A DNA stretch of 64,000 nt from Rhodospirillales bacterium (GCA_018432935.1 JAHDSF010000012.1:85465-149464); one strand, 5' to 3'; shown: positions 45,884 to 54,536, counted from the first letter of the stretch. The notes: generated by a model not told the origin, from the letters alone. Program-made: numbers and translations.

Positions 45884-47923
45884 ATGGCCCTGTCGCCCAG
45901 GGAACCCACGGACGCCAATCCACGAAAACAGGGCGGCCCGCCGACTCTGCGCGATCGGTACGTCATCGATCCCGCCGAGGAGCTCGCGGCGCTGTCGCAG
46001 CCTTCGTTGCGGGCTTTCGCCGTGCAGGATCGCCGCGATGCAACGCGGCCGCTGTTCGCCCTCATCGGCAAGCCGGGACTGCCGCCGCGGGTCAACTCGC
46101 TGACCCACCTGCGTGGGGAATCGATCCGCGGCCTGCTGCCCCTGGTTGAGTTCGGCGTCGTCGATTGGCCCGATTACAGCCAGCGCTGCTTCGCCGCTGT
46201 CTATCAGAAGCCGACCGGGGGACGTCTTACCGAGGCGGTGGCTGCCGGACGGATTTCGATCAACGAGCACGACCTGCCGCGCCGCATCATCGAGCCGATC
46301 GCCGCCGGCCTGCGTGAGCTTGCGCCGAACGACATATCCCACCGCGCGATCCGCCCCGAAAACCTGTTCGTCCTTGATGAGGACCGACAGTCGGTCGTAG
46401 TCGGCGATGGCGCCATGACCCCGCCCGGCTACGACCAGCCGGCCGTCTTCGAGCCGGTCGAACGGGCAATGGCGACCCCGGAAGGACGAGGCAGGGGCAG
46501 CATCGGCGACGACCTCTATGCTCTCGGCGTCACCATCGTCTTCCTGCTTGTCGGGCGCGATCCGGTTGCCAAGCTGAGCGAGGATCAGCTTCTCAACGCC
46601 AAGATCGAGCAGGGCAGCTATGCCACCCTGTGTGGCCGCGAGCGGATCCCGATGTCACTGCTCGAGCCGTTGCGGGGCATGCTCAGCGACGACCCCGACG
46701 AGCGCTGGACTCTCGACGAGTTGGAGCGCTGGATCAACGGCCGCCGCCTGACGCCGATCCAGCGCAAACCGGCACAGAAGATCGACGCGCGGTTCTCGTT
46801 CGCAGGACGCGAGCACGCGACGGTGCGCACGCTGGCTCATGCCTTCACCAAGCATGTCCCGGAGGCGGCGCGGGCGATCCGCAAGGGCCAGCTCGATGCC
46901 TGGGTGCGGCGCAGCCTCAAGGACGCGCCGATGGCAGACGCGGTCGCCGCCGCAGCCGACCTCGCACGCGTATTCGAGCGCGACCACCGCGGCAGCGACG
47001 ATTACCTGGTGGCCAAGACCGTGGCGATCCTCGATCCGCGCGGCCCGATCCGATACAAGGGACTGTCCTTCCTGCCCGAGGCCTTCGGCACCGTGATGGC
47101 GGTGGAAGCCGCCGAGAAGGGCAGCATGCCCCGCTGCGCCGAGGTACTGGCCAACGACATCGCCGGCCTGTGGTTCGTCGCCCAGCCCAACTACACGCCC
47201 GGCCACTCGAACACTGAAAAGCTCTTCGCCCAGCTTCGCGGCCATGCGGCAAACCGCGACCCGGGCTACGGCATGGAGCGGTGCCTCTACGAGTTCAACC
47301 CGGCGCTGCCGTGTCAGAGCTCGTTCATCGTCCAGGACCACGTGGTCGATATGCGCCAGCTCCTGCCGGCGCTGGACCAGGCGTCAAGCAGGGTCGACAC
47401 GACGCAGCCGCCGGTCGACCGCCACATCGCGGCGTTCGTCGGCCACCGTCTCGGCACCGACATCGAGCCGCACCTGCGGGCTCTCTGCGGACCCTCGCCC
47501 AGCACGCAGATCAACGGCATGCTGAGCCTGCTTGCGTTCGTCCAGTGGAAGCACGGCCCGGACCAGGTTCTGGGCTTGGCAAGCTGGATCGGGGGGCTGC
47601 TCGGACCCACCATCAACTCGTACCACGGCCGCACGCTCCGCCACGATCTCGAGCGGGCTATTCCCCGCGTGGTGCGCCAGGGCAGTCTGCCGGAGCTCTA
47701 CAATCTTATCGAGAACCAGGAGAAGCGAGAGGAGGACCGGCAGGGGTTCCTGCACGCGGTGGAAGATTTCGCGGCGACGGAACGCGAAATCCAGGATGTC
47801 GAACACAGCGACGGCAGCGACTCCCAATTGGCTCTTACCAAGGGCGAGGAAGCGGCCGCCATGAGCTCGATCCTGCTGACAATGCTGGTGATGTCGATGG
47901 TGGTGTTGTTCGAATTCTTCTAG
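45884..47923 (+). CDS. Pseudokinase-like protein with C-terminal membrane anchor
   Basis: A protein of 679 residues. The first 300 residues have a protein-kinase fold: a poor N-lobe without a glycine loop, catalytic loop HRAIRPENL (153-161), where HRD Asp is Ala155, activation-loop region VGDGAM in place of DFG, and SIGDDLYALGVTI resembling the DxWSxG stretch. Catalysis is therefore doubtful. A central helical region (about 300-640) is unassigned. The tail is one hydrophobic helix (SSILLTMLVMSMVVLFEFF) right at the C-terminus, a tail anchor. It is followed 10 bases later by a small membrane protein gene; the pair probably forms a complex. Confidence 0.85.
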   Translation: MALSPREPTDANPRKQGGPPTLRDRYVIDPAEELAALSQPSLRAFAVQDRRDATRPLFALIGKPGLPPRVNSLTHLRGESIRGLLPLVEFGVVDWPDYSQRCFAAVYQKPTGGRLTEAVAAGRISINEHDLPRRIIEPIAAGLRELAPNDISHRAIRPENLFVLDEDRQSVVVGDGAMTPPGYDQPAVFEPVERAMATPEGRGRGSIGDDLYALGVTIVFLLVGRDPVAKLSEDQLLNAKIEQGSYATLCGRERIPMSLLEPLRGMLSDDPDERWTLDELERWINGRRLTPIQRKPAQKIDARFSFAGREHATVRTLAHAFTKHVPEAARAIRKGQLDAWVRRSLKDAPMADAVAAAADLARVFERDHRGSDDYLVAKTVAILDPRGPIRYKGLSFLPEAFGTVMAVEAAEKGSMPRCAEVLANDIAGLWFVAQPNYTPGHSNTEKLFAQLRGHAANRDPGYGMERCLYEFNPALPCQSSFIVQDHVVDMRQLLPALDQASSRVDTTQPPVDRHIAAFVGHRLGTDIEPHLRALCGPSPSTQINGMLSLLAFVQWKHGPDQVLGLASWIGGLLGPTINSYHGRTLRHDLERAIPRVVRQGSLPELYNLIENQEKREEDRQGFLHAVEDFAATEREIQDVEHSDGSDSQLALTKGEEAAAMSSILLTMLVMSMVVLFEFF

Positions 47924-47933
47924 GCGGGACGGG

Positions 47934-48431
47934 ATGGCGAGACGGACAGCGCAATCGGCAGCAGCGCCAACGGCAGCGCCAACGGCTACTCCCCGGAGGC
48001 CGCGCAACCTGTTGGCGACGCTTGCTGCGATCGGGGCGACGACGGTGGTGGTACCGGGTTTCGCGCTCGTGGTCGCCATCGGCATGATCCCGAGCCTCGT
48101 CGCGCGCCTGCTCGACCGCGGCCCGCAGCGCTACAAGAGCATCTGCGTCGGGATGGCCAACTGGTCGGGCGTGTTCCCGTACGTCATCGACGTCTTCAGC
48201 GCCCCGAACTCGTTCGCGGGCGCCAAGGCGATCCTGGCATCACCGATAACCTATGTGGTGATGTGGGGATGCGCGGCGCTGGGCTACCTGCTGTTCACCA
48301 CCGTTCCGCCGGTGGTCGCCACCTTCCTCACCGTGATGGCACAGCGCCGGATCGCGTCACTGCGCGCGACCCAGAAGCGGCTGATCGACGAGTGGGGCGA
48401 GGACGTGGCGAAGCCGGGCGGCGGCGCCTGA
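47934..48431 (+). CDS. Small membrane protein, partner of the pseudokinase
   Basis: A protein of 165 residues. An Ala/Thr/Pro-rich, basic N-terminus is followed by two or three transmembrane helices: LATLAAIGATTVVVPGFALV, a loop with RGPQRYKSICVGMANWSGVF, and SPITYVVMWGCAALGYLLFT plus VATFLTV, then a cytoplasmic helix with RRIASLRATQKRL. No family is recognised. It begins 10 bases after the pseudokinase stop with GGCGGGACGGG directly before the ATG. The repeated codon pattern at its start (GCAGC and CAACGGC units) is low-complexity. It is likely to work with the upstream protein at the membrane. Confidence 0.78.
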   Translation: MARRTAQSAAAPTAAPTATPRRPRNLLATLAAIGATTVVVPGFALVVAIGMIPSLVARLLDRGPQRYKSICVGMANWSGVFPYVIDVFSAPNSFAGAKAILASPITYVVMWGCAALGYLLFTTVPPVVATFLTVMAQRRIASLRATQKRLIDEWGEDVAKPGGGA

Positions 48432-48455
48432 TCCCGCAGCGCCTCCGGCGCGGGT

Positions 48456-49277
48456 TCATGGTACCGACGCCGATCCCTTCTTCGCGATGCCGCCGATCGC
48501 CTTCCAGGCGTCGTCGTTCCACGACGACACGGCGATCTCGAGACCCTTGCGCAGGACCTCGGGTACTGTCCTGGCCGCCTGCGGCGCCGGCGCCTTGTCG
48601 GCGAAGCTGGCGATCGAGACGCTGTCGAAACTGACGCGGGCACGGCCCTGGTCGTACATCATGGTCGTCGAGAAAACCTGGTCCTGGGCCTCGCCCGCGA
48701 TCTCCCAGATGTCCATGGTGAGCTGGTAGACTGGATCCTTGCGTCCGCCCTCCGCTGCCAGGGTTACGAAGGCAAAGGCGGCGAATTCGCGCACGGCGTC
48801 GCCGATGGTGCAGCGCCAGATGACATCGTAATCGGAGGTCGCGAACGGCTCGCCTTCGATCGGGCTGCTGCCGGTATACCGGACCGTGTACGAGCATTTG
48901 CGTCCGCCCGCGAGCGCCAGCTCGCCGGTCAAGTCGGACTCCAGCGCCCCGTCGAACAAAGCGTACAGCAGGTTGGACGGAAGGAAGCCGATGTCGCGGC
49001 CTTCCTCGTCCCTGACCGCCAGCCACGAGCCGCTTCTGCCGAAGGCACGGACCTTGGCCCCCTCGTCCACCGGCTCGCGCCGCTTGCCGTTGTTGTCCGG
49101 CGTCTCGCGGGCCTGAACGTCCTGGGTGACGTAATAGAGGCCGCTTGCCCGATCCAGCGTCACGCCGCGATGACTGAACTTTCCCGTGTCCGCCTGCTGG
49201 GCGCTGCCGGTTTCCGCCGCGAGGCCGGCCAAGACGATCACAACCGCCCCGACAAGCCAAATCCACGTCCGCCGCAT
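48456..49277 (-). CDS. Exported SH3-like domain protein
   Basis: A protein of about 273 residues with an N-terminal signal (WLVGAVVIVLAGLAAETGSAQ). Near residues 55-105 a bacterial SH3-like stretch is visible (VTQDVQARETPDNNG, VRAFGRSGSWLAVRDEEG). The remainder is a beta-rich domain of unknown type with a pair of Cys (KCSYTV and WRCTIG) that could form a disulphide in the periplasm. The ATG at 49277 gives a normal signal peptide; the ATG at 49313 would add 12 residues, with AAGGAGAG too far upstream (about 13 bases). It diverges from ruvX and is convergent with the small membrane protein gene. Confidence 0.78.
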   Translation of the reverse strand: MRRTWIWLVGAVVIVLAGLAAETGSAQQADTGKFSHRGVTLDRASGLYYVTQDVQARETPDNNGKRREPVDEGAKVRAFGRSGSWLAVRDEEGRDIGFLPSNLLYALFDGALESDLTGELALAGGRKCSYTVRYTGSSPIEGEPFATSDYDVIWRCTIGDAVREFAAFAFVTLAAEGGRKDPVYQLTMDIWEIAGEAQDQVFSTTMMYDQGRARVSFDSVSIASFADKAPAPQAARTVPEVLRKGLEIAVSSWNDDAWKAIGGIAKKGSASVP

Positions 49278-49438
49278 CCCCACGGACGTCGCGTTCGACT
49301 GCACGATGACCATTGAATATGCCGCTCTCCTTGGAGCCGCTTAGTGCTTTTCTGCATCATAACGCGGTCGAATCCGCGCGACCACCAGTTTTACGCGATG
49401 CCTCGACAGCGGCTGACGGGTGGCGCTATAGGAAGTTC

Positions 49439-49915
49439 ATGGCGATCGCACAGATCCACGAGTTGAAGGCAGCCCTGGCGCCCGGACGGCGCCTGCTCGG
49501 GCTCGACGTTGGCACCCGCACCGTCGGCCTCGCGCTCTCGGACGTGCTGTTGATGATCGCCACGCCGCTGGAAACCCTGCAGCGGACGAAGTTCTCGCGC
49601 GATGTCGTGCGCCTGGCCGAACTGGTCGACACCCACCAGGTCGGCGGCTTCGTCGTCGGCCTGCCGATCAGTATGGACGGCAGCGAGGGGCCGCGTTGCC
49701 AAGGGGTTCGGCAGTTTGCCGCCAATCTGCTCGAAGTGATCGAGCGCCCGCTCGCATTCTGGGACGAGCGTCTTTCGACCTCGGCGGTCGAGCGGATGCT
49801 GATCTCGGAAGCTGACCTCAGCCGCAAGCGCCGCGCCAAGATCGTCGACAAGGCCGCTGCCGCCTACATCCTGCAGGGTGCGCTCGACGCCCTGCGCGCC
49901 CGGGGCACCGCCTGA
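49439..49915 (+). CDS. ruvX: RuvX/YqgF Holliday-junction resolvase-like nuclease
   Basis: A protein of 158 residues of the RNase H-fold YqgF family, needed in E. coli for 16S rRNA 5' processing and also called a putative Holliday junction resolvase. Active-site Asp in LLGLDVGTRTVGLALSD, the second acidic position in VVGLPISMDGSEGPRC, and DERLSTSAVER and IVDKAAAAYILQG are all conserved. The ATG at 49439 follows AGGAAGTTC and gives the standard length; the longer upstream frame is not homologous. The stop overlaps the AEC transporter start (TGATG). Confidence 0.95.
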   Translation: MAIAQIHELKAALAPGRRLLGLDVGTRTVGLALSDVLLMIATPLETLQRTKFSRDVVRLAELVDTHQVGGFVVGLPISMDGSEGPRCQGVRQFAANLLEVIERPLAFWDERLSTSAVERMLISEADLSRKRRAKIVDKAAAAYILQGALDALRARGTA

Positions 49916-50829
49916 TGCAGGGGGTGTTGCTGGCCCTGGCGCCGGTGTTCGTGGTGATCGCCCTCGGCCTGACGGCCAAGCGTCTGCGCTGGGTGGCCGA
50001 CGCGTTCTGGCAGCCGGCCGAGCGGCTGACCTACTACGTGCTGTTTCCCGCCCTGCTGGTGACGACGACGGCGGCGGCCGAGTTTGCCGCTCTGCCGGTC
50101 ATGCCCGTCGCAGCAGCAATGGTGGCCAGCTCGGTCGCGCTTCCGCTGCTGCTGGTTCTCGGCCGGCGGCCGCTCGGGTTTGCCGGGCCGGCGTTCTCGT
50201 CGGTGATCCAGGGATCGATTCGTCCCAACACGTACATCGCCCTCGCCGCCGCGGTGGCGCTGGCGGGCCAGGAAGGATTGCCGCTGGTGGCGATCTGCAT
50301 CGTCGTCAACGTGCCGCTCGTCAACTTGATAAGCGTGTTGGCCCTCGTCCGCTACGGCGGAGGTGCCGGACGCGGTGCCGCCCAGGCGGCGCTGCAGGTG
50401 GCTAAGAACCCGCTGATCCTCGCCTGCCTCGCCGGAGGCACCCTCAACGCCGCCGGGCTGGGGCTGCCGCCCGTTGTTGATCCGGTGCTGCGCATCCTGG
50501 GGAGCGCCTCGCTGCCGCTGGCCCTGCTTGCCGTCGGTGCCGGACTCGACCTCCCCGCGGCACGGGCCAGCGCCAAGGCAGTGGGAGTGGCGGCGGTCTG
50601 CAAGCTCGTGCTGCTGCCACTGGTCGCATGGCTGCTGTGCGCCGCCCTGGGGCTGGAGGGGGCCGCCCGAGCGGTGGTGGTCGCCTTTGCGGCGCTGCCG
50701 GTGTCCGCCTCGTCCTACGTGCTGGCCCGCCAGCTCGGTGGCGACGCCGCGGTGATGGCCGGCATCATCACCGGCACAACGGTGCTGGCGATGGTAACGA
50801 TGCCGGCTGCTCTGATGGCGCTTCGCTGA
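49915..50829 (+). CDS. AEC family transporter (auxin efflux carrier-like)
   Basis: A membrane protein of 304 residues with about ten transmembrane helices in two inverted halves, matching the bacterial AEC (YfdV/MdcF) family of permeases for malonate, malate or unknown organic anions. Typical segments are LTYYVLFPALLVTTTAAA, IQGSIRPNTYIALAAAVALA and the broken-helix GSASLPLALLAVGAGLDL. The substrate is not predictable. The start is coupled to the ruvX stop. The 3' end overlaps the convergent methyltransferase gene by 62 bases, a long overlap for tail-to-tail genes. Confidence 0.93.
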   Translation: MQGVLLALAPVFVVIALGLTAKRLRWVADAFWQPAERLTYYVLFPALLVTTTAAAEFAALPVMPVAAAMVASSVALPLLLVLGRRPLGFAGPAFSSVIQGSIRPNTYIALAAAVALAGQEGLPLVAICIVVNVPLVNLISVLALVRYGGGAGRGAAQAALQVAKNPLILACLAGGTLNAAGLGLPPVVDPVLRILGSASLPLALLAVGAGLDLPAARASAKAVGVAAVCKLVLLPLVAWLLCAALGLEGAARAVVVAFAALPVSASSYVLARQLGGDAAVMAGIITGTTVLAMVTMPAALMALR

Positions 50830-51739
50830 GCGGCGCTTCCGCGGCAAGGCAGAACAGCAGGCCGGACACGTCGCGTCCGGCCTCCTGGCGCACCACAAAC
50901 GCCCGCGCCTCCCGCACCTTCATCCCGGCCGTCCGCGCGCACTCCTCGATGTAGCCGCGACCGTGGCTGTAGCGGTGATCGCCGCCTAGCAGAAAGCCGT
51001 CGCTCTCCGCCGCCTGCACCGAGAAGGCCGCCAAACCTCCCGGTGCGAGCACCCGCCGCATCCCGGCGATGACCGCCTCCAGGGCGCCGAAGTAGATCAG
51101 CACGTCGGTCGCAACCACCAAGTCGAAGCGGCGTTCGGCGGCAGCGAGGAAGGCCTCGATCTCGGCTACTTCCAGCGCGTCGTAGATGCCCTTGCGCCGG
51201 GCCTGCGCCACCATCGCCGGCGACAGGTCGATGCCCTCCAGCCAGGCTGCCCGGGCACGCAGCGCCTCGCCGGCGAGTCCGGTGCCGCAGCCGAGGTCGA
51301 GAACCCGCTCGGCGCGCGGCCGCACTGGCCGGATGAGGGCCAGCGTCCGCGAAAGTTCGAACGGTGCGCAGTAGCCCAGCCGGCCGACCAGGGCTTCATC
51401 GAACCGCGGCGCGTACTCGTCGAACAGCGACCTTACGTACGGCTCCGGCGCCTTGCCGGGAACGGCGGCGGCGCCAAGCAGCGCAAGCTTCAGCGAGGCT
51501 CCGCGGGCGTCGTCCCGGGCGTTGCGCAGATGGTCGACGTAGTGGGCGACCGCCGCGTCGCGCCGGCCTACGCCTTCCAGCATCTCGGCAAGAGCGAAAT
51601 GCGCGGCCTCCCAATTCGGTGCAAGCTCCAGCGCCTGCTCGCTCAGCGAGATGGCGCCCTCGACGTCGCCCTGCGCCTTGAGCTGCAGAGCGAGCGTCAA
51701 CCTCCGGTCTGCCCGGAGATCGCCGGATGAACTGGTCAT
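50768..51739 (-). CDS. TPR-containing SAM-dependent methyltransferase
   Basis: A protein of 323 residues. Residues about 12-80 form two TPR-like helices (ADRRLTLALQLKAQGD to AAHFALAEMLEGVGRRD), followed by a Rossmann methyltransferase: motif I VLDLGCGTGLAGEALR, acidic LEGIDLSPAMVAQARRK, and FDLVVATDVLIYFG. The family (annotated as TPR repeat methyltransferase) may modify proteins, but its substrate is unknown. Start ATG 51739 lies downstream of weak purines. It is convergent with the AEC transporter and diverges from the GntR regulator. Confidence 0.9.
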   Translation of the reverse strand: MTSSSGDLRADRRLTLALQLKAQGDVEGAISLSEQALELAPNWEAAHFALAEMLEGVGRRDAAVAHYVDHLRNARDDARGASLKLALLGAAAVPGKAPEPYVRSLFDEYAPRFDEALVGRLGYCAPFELSRTLALIRPVRPRAERVLDLGCGTGLAGEALRARAAWLEGIDLSPAMVAQARRKGIYDALEVAEIEAFLAAAERRFDLVVATDVLIYFGALEAVIAGMRRVLAPGGLAAFSVQAAESDGFLLGGDHRYSHGRGYIEECARTAGMKVREARAFVVRQEAGRDVSGLLFCLAAEAPLSEAPSEQPASLPSPAPLCR

Positions 51740-51847
51740 GGATGGGATTTGGACGGGGTCTGGACCGACTCTCCTGGAACCGCGCCTAGCGCCGCGGCGA
51801 GCGCATTGATGCGCCTCGACGGGCCGGGATGTAAAGAGGAATGCGTG

Positions 51848-51876
51848 TTGACGTGCACCGGCTCCGGGAGCATACA
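51848..51876 (+). promoter_or_regulatory. Promoter of the GntR-led glycerate operon
   Basis: TTGACG (51848-51853), exactly 17 bases, then CATACA (51871-51876) form a sigma70-type promoter with a good -35 (5 of 6). Transcription would begin near 51884, at the edge of the palindrome 51885-51901. It is the clearest promoter seen in the window. Confidence 0.6.
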
Positions 51877-51884
51877 GGAGCCGC

Positions 51885-51901
51885 TTTGATCAAATATCAA
51901 A
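51885..51901. promoter_or_regulatory. GntR-type operator palindrome
   Basis: TTTGAT (51885-51890), a 5-base centre, ATCAAA (51896-51901): a perfect 6-5-6 palindrome, AT-rich in a GC-rich region. It lies at the probable transcription start and 10 bases before the GTG of the GntR gene, as expected for autorepression. The half-site resembles known FCD-subfamily GntR operators in type, not in a proven sequence. Confidence 0.6.
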
Positions 51902-51911
51902 CGGTCCGTCC

Positions 51912-52583
51912 GTGTCCCTGATCGCCCCCGCTTACGAAGTGCTCCGCGAACGGCTCCGCGACGAGATCATCGGCGGCGTCATCGCCCCCGGCAGCCGCCT
52001 TACCATCGACGAGGTGGCGTCCCGCTTCGGCACCAGCCACATGCCGGTGCGCGAGGCCTTCCAGTGGCTGCAAGGGGAGGGCTTGGTCCGGATCCTGCCG
52101 CACCGGGGCGTCAGGGTCCTTTCGGTCGACGTCAAGTACGTCGCCAACATCTTCGACATCCGCAGCGCCATCGAGGAACTGCTGGCCCGCCTCAGCGCCG
52201 GCCGCCTCGGCGAGGCCTCCGCCGCCCGCGCCCGCACCTTCAACCGACGCATCGCCGACCGCGCGGCGGCCGGGGACCTGCGCTACAACTTCGAGCTCGA
52301 CCAGGACTTCCACGCCACCATCTACGCGCACGCCGACAACGAGGAGGCGTTCGCGATCTTCTCGAAGTACTCGAACATCATCCTGGCGCTGCGGCGCCGC
52401 TACGGTTTCGGCCCCGGCCGGGTCGAGGAAACCGTGCGCGAGCACGAGCGGCTCCTGGCCGCGGTGCTGGCCGGCGACGCAGAGGCGGCCGGCAGTATCG
52501 CCCGCGCCCACAAGGCGGTCGCCAAGGAAGACCTGATCGCCCTCATGCAGGGCGACGACGCATCCCTACCGGAAACCGTGTGA
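51912..52583 (+). CDS. GntR family transcriptional regulator (FCD subfamily)
   Basis: A protein of 223 residues. The N-terminal winged helix-turn-helix (about 8-70) has LRDEIIGGVIAPGSRLTIDE and SHMPVREAFQWLQGEGLV; the C-terminal all-helical FCD ligand domain has the metal/ligand residues of LDQDFHATIYAHA and REHERLLAAVLAGD. FCD regulators respond to small organic acids. It leads a cluster for hydroxypyruvate/tartronate semialdehyde metabolism, so glyoxylate, glycolate or a related acid is a likely effector. The start is the GTG at 51912, with no clear ribosome site and an operator just upstream, so the transcript may be near leaderless. Confidence 0.93.
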   Translation: MSLIAPAYEVLRERLRDEIIGGVIAPGSRLTIDEVASRFGTSHMPVREAFQWLQGEGLVRILPHRGVRVLSVDVKYVANIFDIRSAIEELLARLSAGRLGEASAARARTFNRRIADRAAAGDLRYNFELDQDFHATIYAHADNEEAFAIFSKYSNIILALRRRYGFGPGRVEETVREHERLLAAVLAGDAEAAGSIARAHKAVAKEDLIALMQGDDASLPETV

Positions 52584-52594
52584 GGAGGATCCCC

Positions 52595-53368
52595 ATGCCC
52601 AAGTTCAACGCCAACCTTTCGATGCTGTTCACCGAGGTCGATTTTCTCGACCGATTCGAACGGGCGGCGAAGGCCGGCTTCAAGGGCGTCGAGTACCTGT
52701 TCCCCTACGACTACGACAAGAACCTGCTGGCCGAGAAGCTGAACAAGAACGGCCTCAAGCAGGTGCTGTTCAACATGCCGCCGGGGAACTGGGCCGCCGG
52801 GGAACGCGGCCTCGCCTGCCTCCCCGACCGGGTCGGCGAGTTCCAGGACGCCGTCGCCAAGGCGATCGACTACGCCAAGGCGCTGGACTGCAAGCTGATC
52901 AACTGCATGGCCGGCAAGACCCCGGCCGGGGTGGCGCCGGACAAGGTCCAGAAGACGATCGTCGGCAACTTCAAGTTCGCCGCCCAGAAGTTCAAGGCCG
53001 CCGGCATCCAGGTCATGATCGAGGCGATCAACAACAGGGACATGCCCGGCTACCACGTCAACACCAGCAAGCAGGCCCTCGAGCTGATCGAGGCGGTCGG
53101 CGAGGACGTCGGCTTCCAGTACGACATCTACCACATGCAGCGGATGGAAGGTGAGCTCGCCAACACCATCAAGGCCAACCTGGCGCGGATTCCGCACATG
53201 CAGCTGGCCGACCTGCCCGGCCGCCACGAGCCCGGCACCGGCGAGATCAATTACGCCTTTCTGTTCAAGTTCCTGGACGACATCGGCTATCAGGGCTGGA
53301 TCGGCTGCGAGTACGTCCCGGCCAACGGCACCGAGGCGGGCCTCGGCTGGTTGCAGCCGTACAAGTAA
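52595..53368 (+). CDS. hyi: Hydroxypyruvate isomerase
   Basis: A TIM-barrel protein of 257 residues of the Hyi/OtnI group that interconverts hydroxypyruvate and tartronate semialdehyde. Conserved segments are NLSMLFTEVDFLDRFERAA, GVEYLFPYDYD, the Glu metal-binding part VMIEAINNRDMPGY, FQYDIYHMQRMEG, and the C-terminal GWIGCEYVPANGTEAGL with the second catalytic Glu. The start ATG at 52595 follows GAGGAGGATCCCC and lies 11 bases after the GntR stop. The next genes are the reductase and kinase of the same pathway. Confidence 0.93.
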   Translation: MPKFNANLSMLFTEVDFLDRFERAAKAGFKGVEYLFPYDYDKNLLAEKLNKNGLKQVLFNMPPGNWAAGERGLACLPDRVGEFQDAVAKAIDYAKALDCKLINCMAGKTPAGVAPDKVQKTIVGNFKFAAQKFKAAGIQVMIEAINNRDMPGYHVNTSKQALELIEAVGEDVGFQYDIYHMQRMEGELANTIKANLARIPHMQLADLPGRHEPGTGEINYAFLFKFLDDIGYQGWIGCEYVPANGTEAGLGWLQPYK

Positions 53369-53373
53369 TAGAA

Positions 53374-53470
53374 CCCCTCACCCCGACCCTCTCCCCGCCA
53401 AGGCGGGCGAGGGGGGTAAGGCGGACCTCGCTCGCCCCCATGGAATGGGGGAGAGGGCTGGGGTGAGGGG
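53374..53470. repeat. REP-type stem-loop between hyi and glxR
   Basis: A C-rich arm (53374-53396, CCCCTCACCCCGACCCTCTC and following) pairs with a G-rich arm (53447-53470, ending GGGGTGAGGGG), with an internal CCGCC...GGCGG-type pair. It matches the well-known extragenic palindrome that begins CCCTCACCCC in many alphaproteobacteria. Within an operon, such a structure may lower downstream expression or stabilise the upstream message. Confidence 0.8.
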
Positions 53471-53511
53471 GCACAGGCGCGGATTTCATATTCAGGATAG
53501 GAGTTAGCGGA

Positions 53512-54396
53512 ATGAAGATTGGTTTCATCGGCACCGGCATCATGGGCAAGCCCATGGCGGACCATCTCATCGATGGCGGCCACGAGCTGTTCATCCACGA
53601 CGTCGCCCCGGCACCGAAGGAGCTCACCGACAAGGGCGCCAAGGTGTGCGGAAGTGGCAAGGAGGTCGCCCAGACCGCCGAGATCGTGATCGTCATGGTT
53701 CCCGACACGCCGCACGTCGAGGCCGTGCTGTTCGGCAAGGGCGGCGTCGCGGAGGGCCTGTCGAAGGGCAAGATCGTCGTCGATATGAGCTCGATCTCGC
53801 CCGTCGACACCAAGGAGTTCGCCAAGAAGATCAACGCACTCGGCTGCCAGTACCTGGACGCGCCCGTGTCCGGCGGCGAGGTCGGCGCCAAGAACGCCAC
53901 CCTCACCATCATGGTCGGCGGCGAGCAGGCGACCTTCGATAAGGTGAAGCCGCTGTTCGATCTGATGGGCAAGAACATCACCCTGGTCGGCGGCAACGGC
54001 GACGGCCAGACCTGCAAGGTGGCCAACCAGATCATCGTCGCGCTGACCATCGAGGCGGTCGGCGAGGCGCTGCTGTTCGCCTCCAAGGCGGGTGCCGACC
54101 CGGCCAAGGTCCGGCAGGCGCTGATGGGCGGCTTCGCCTCCTCGAAGATCCTCGAGATCCACGGCGAGCGGATGATCAAACGGACCTTCAATCCCGGCTT
54201 CCGCATCGAGCTGCACCAGAAGGATCTCAACCTGGCGCTGTCGAACGCGCGCAAGATGGGGATCAGCCTGCCCAACACCGCGACCGCGCAGGAGCTGTTC
54301 AACTGCTGCGCCGCCAATGGCGGCTCCGCCTGGGACCACTCCGGCATGGTCAAGGCGCTGGAGATGATGGCCAACCACGAGGTGGCCAAGGGCTGA
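53512..54396 (+). CDS. glxR: 2-hydroxy-3-oxopropionate (tartronate semialdehyde) reductase
   Basis: A protein of 294 residues of the beta-hydroxyacid dehydrogenase family. It reduces tartronate semialdehyde to D-glycerate with NAD(P)H. The nucleotide-binding loop is GFIGTGIMGKPMADHL, the substrate-binding motif DAPVSGGEVGAKNATLTIM, the catalytic Lys is in GDGQTCKVANQ, and the C-terminal KDLNLALSNARKMGISLP motif is typical. The start ATG is preceded by AGGAGTTAGCGGA. It follows hyi after an intergenic REP element and precedes the glycerate kinase gene. Confidence 0.95.
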   Translation: MKIGFIGTGIMGKPMADHLIDGGHELFIHDVAPAPKELTDKGAKVCGSGKEVAQTAEIVIVMVPDTPHVEAVLFGKGGVAEGLSKGKIVVDMSSISPVDTKEFAKKINALGCQYLDAPVSGGEVGAKNATLTIMVGGEQATFDKVKPLFDLMGKNITLVGGNGDGQTCKVANQIIVALTIEAVGEALLFASKAGADPAKVRQALMGGFASSKILEIHGERMIKRTFNPGFRIELHQKDLNLALSNARKMGISLPNTATAQELFNCCAANGGSAWDHSGMVKALEMMANHEVAKG

Positions 54397-54435
54397 CACG
54401 GTCGGTGGGGGGACGCGTCAGCGGGCCCCCCACCC

Positions 54436-54508
54436 GTCGTCACCCCGCGGAAAGCCGGGTTCCGGACGGCGCCGCCGCCTGGAGTCCGGCTTGCGCCGGA
54501 ATGACGAC
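54436..54508. repeat. REP-type element between glxR and glycerate kinase
   Basis: GTCGTCACCCCGCGGAAAGC at 54436 pairs imperfectly with the arm ending GCCGGAATGACGAC at 54508, around a central GC-rich stem including CCGGGTTCCGGA and GGAGTCCGGC. This is the common extragenic palindrome ending in GGAATGAC. It sits upstream of the kinase start and is the second such element in this cluster. Confidence 0.75.
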
Positions 54509-54536
54509 TACGAATTGCGATGGAGGGAGTCCGAGA

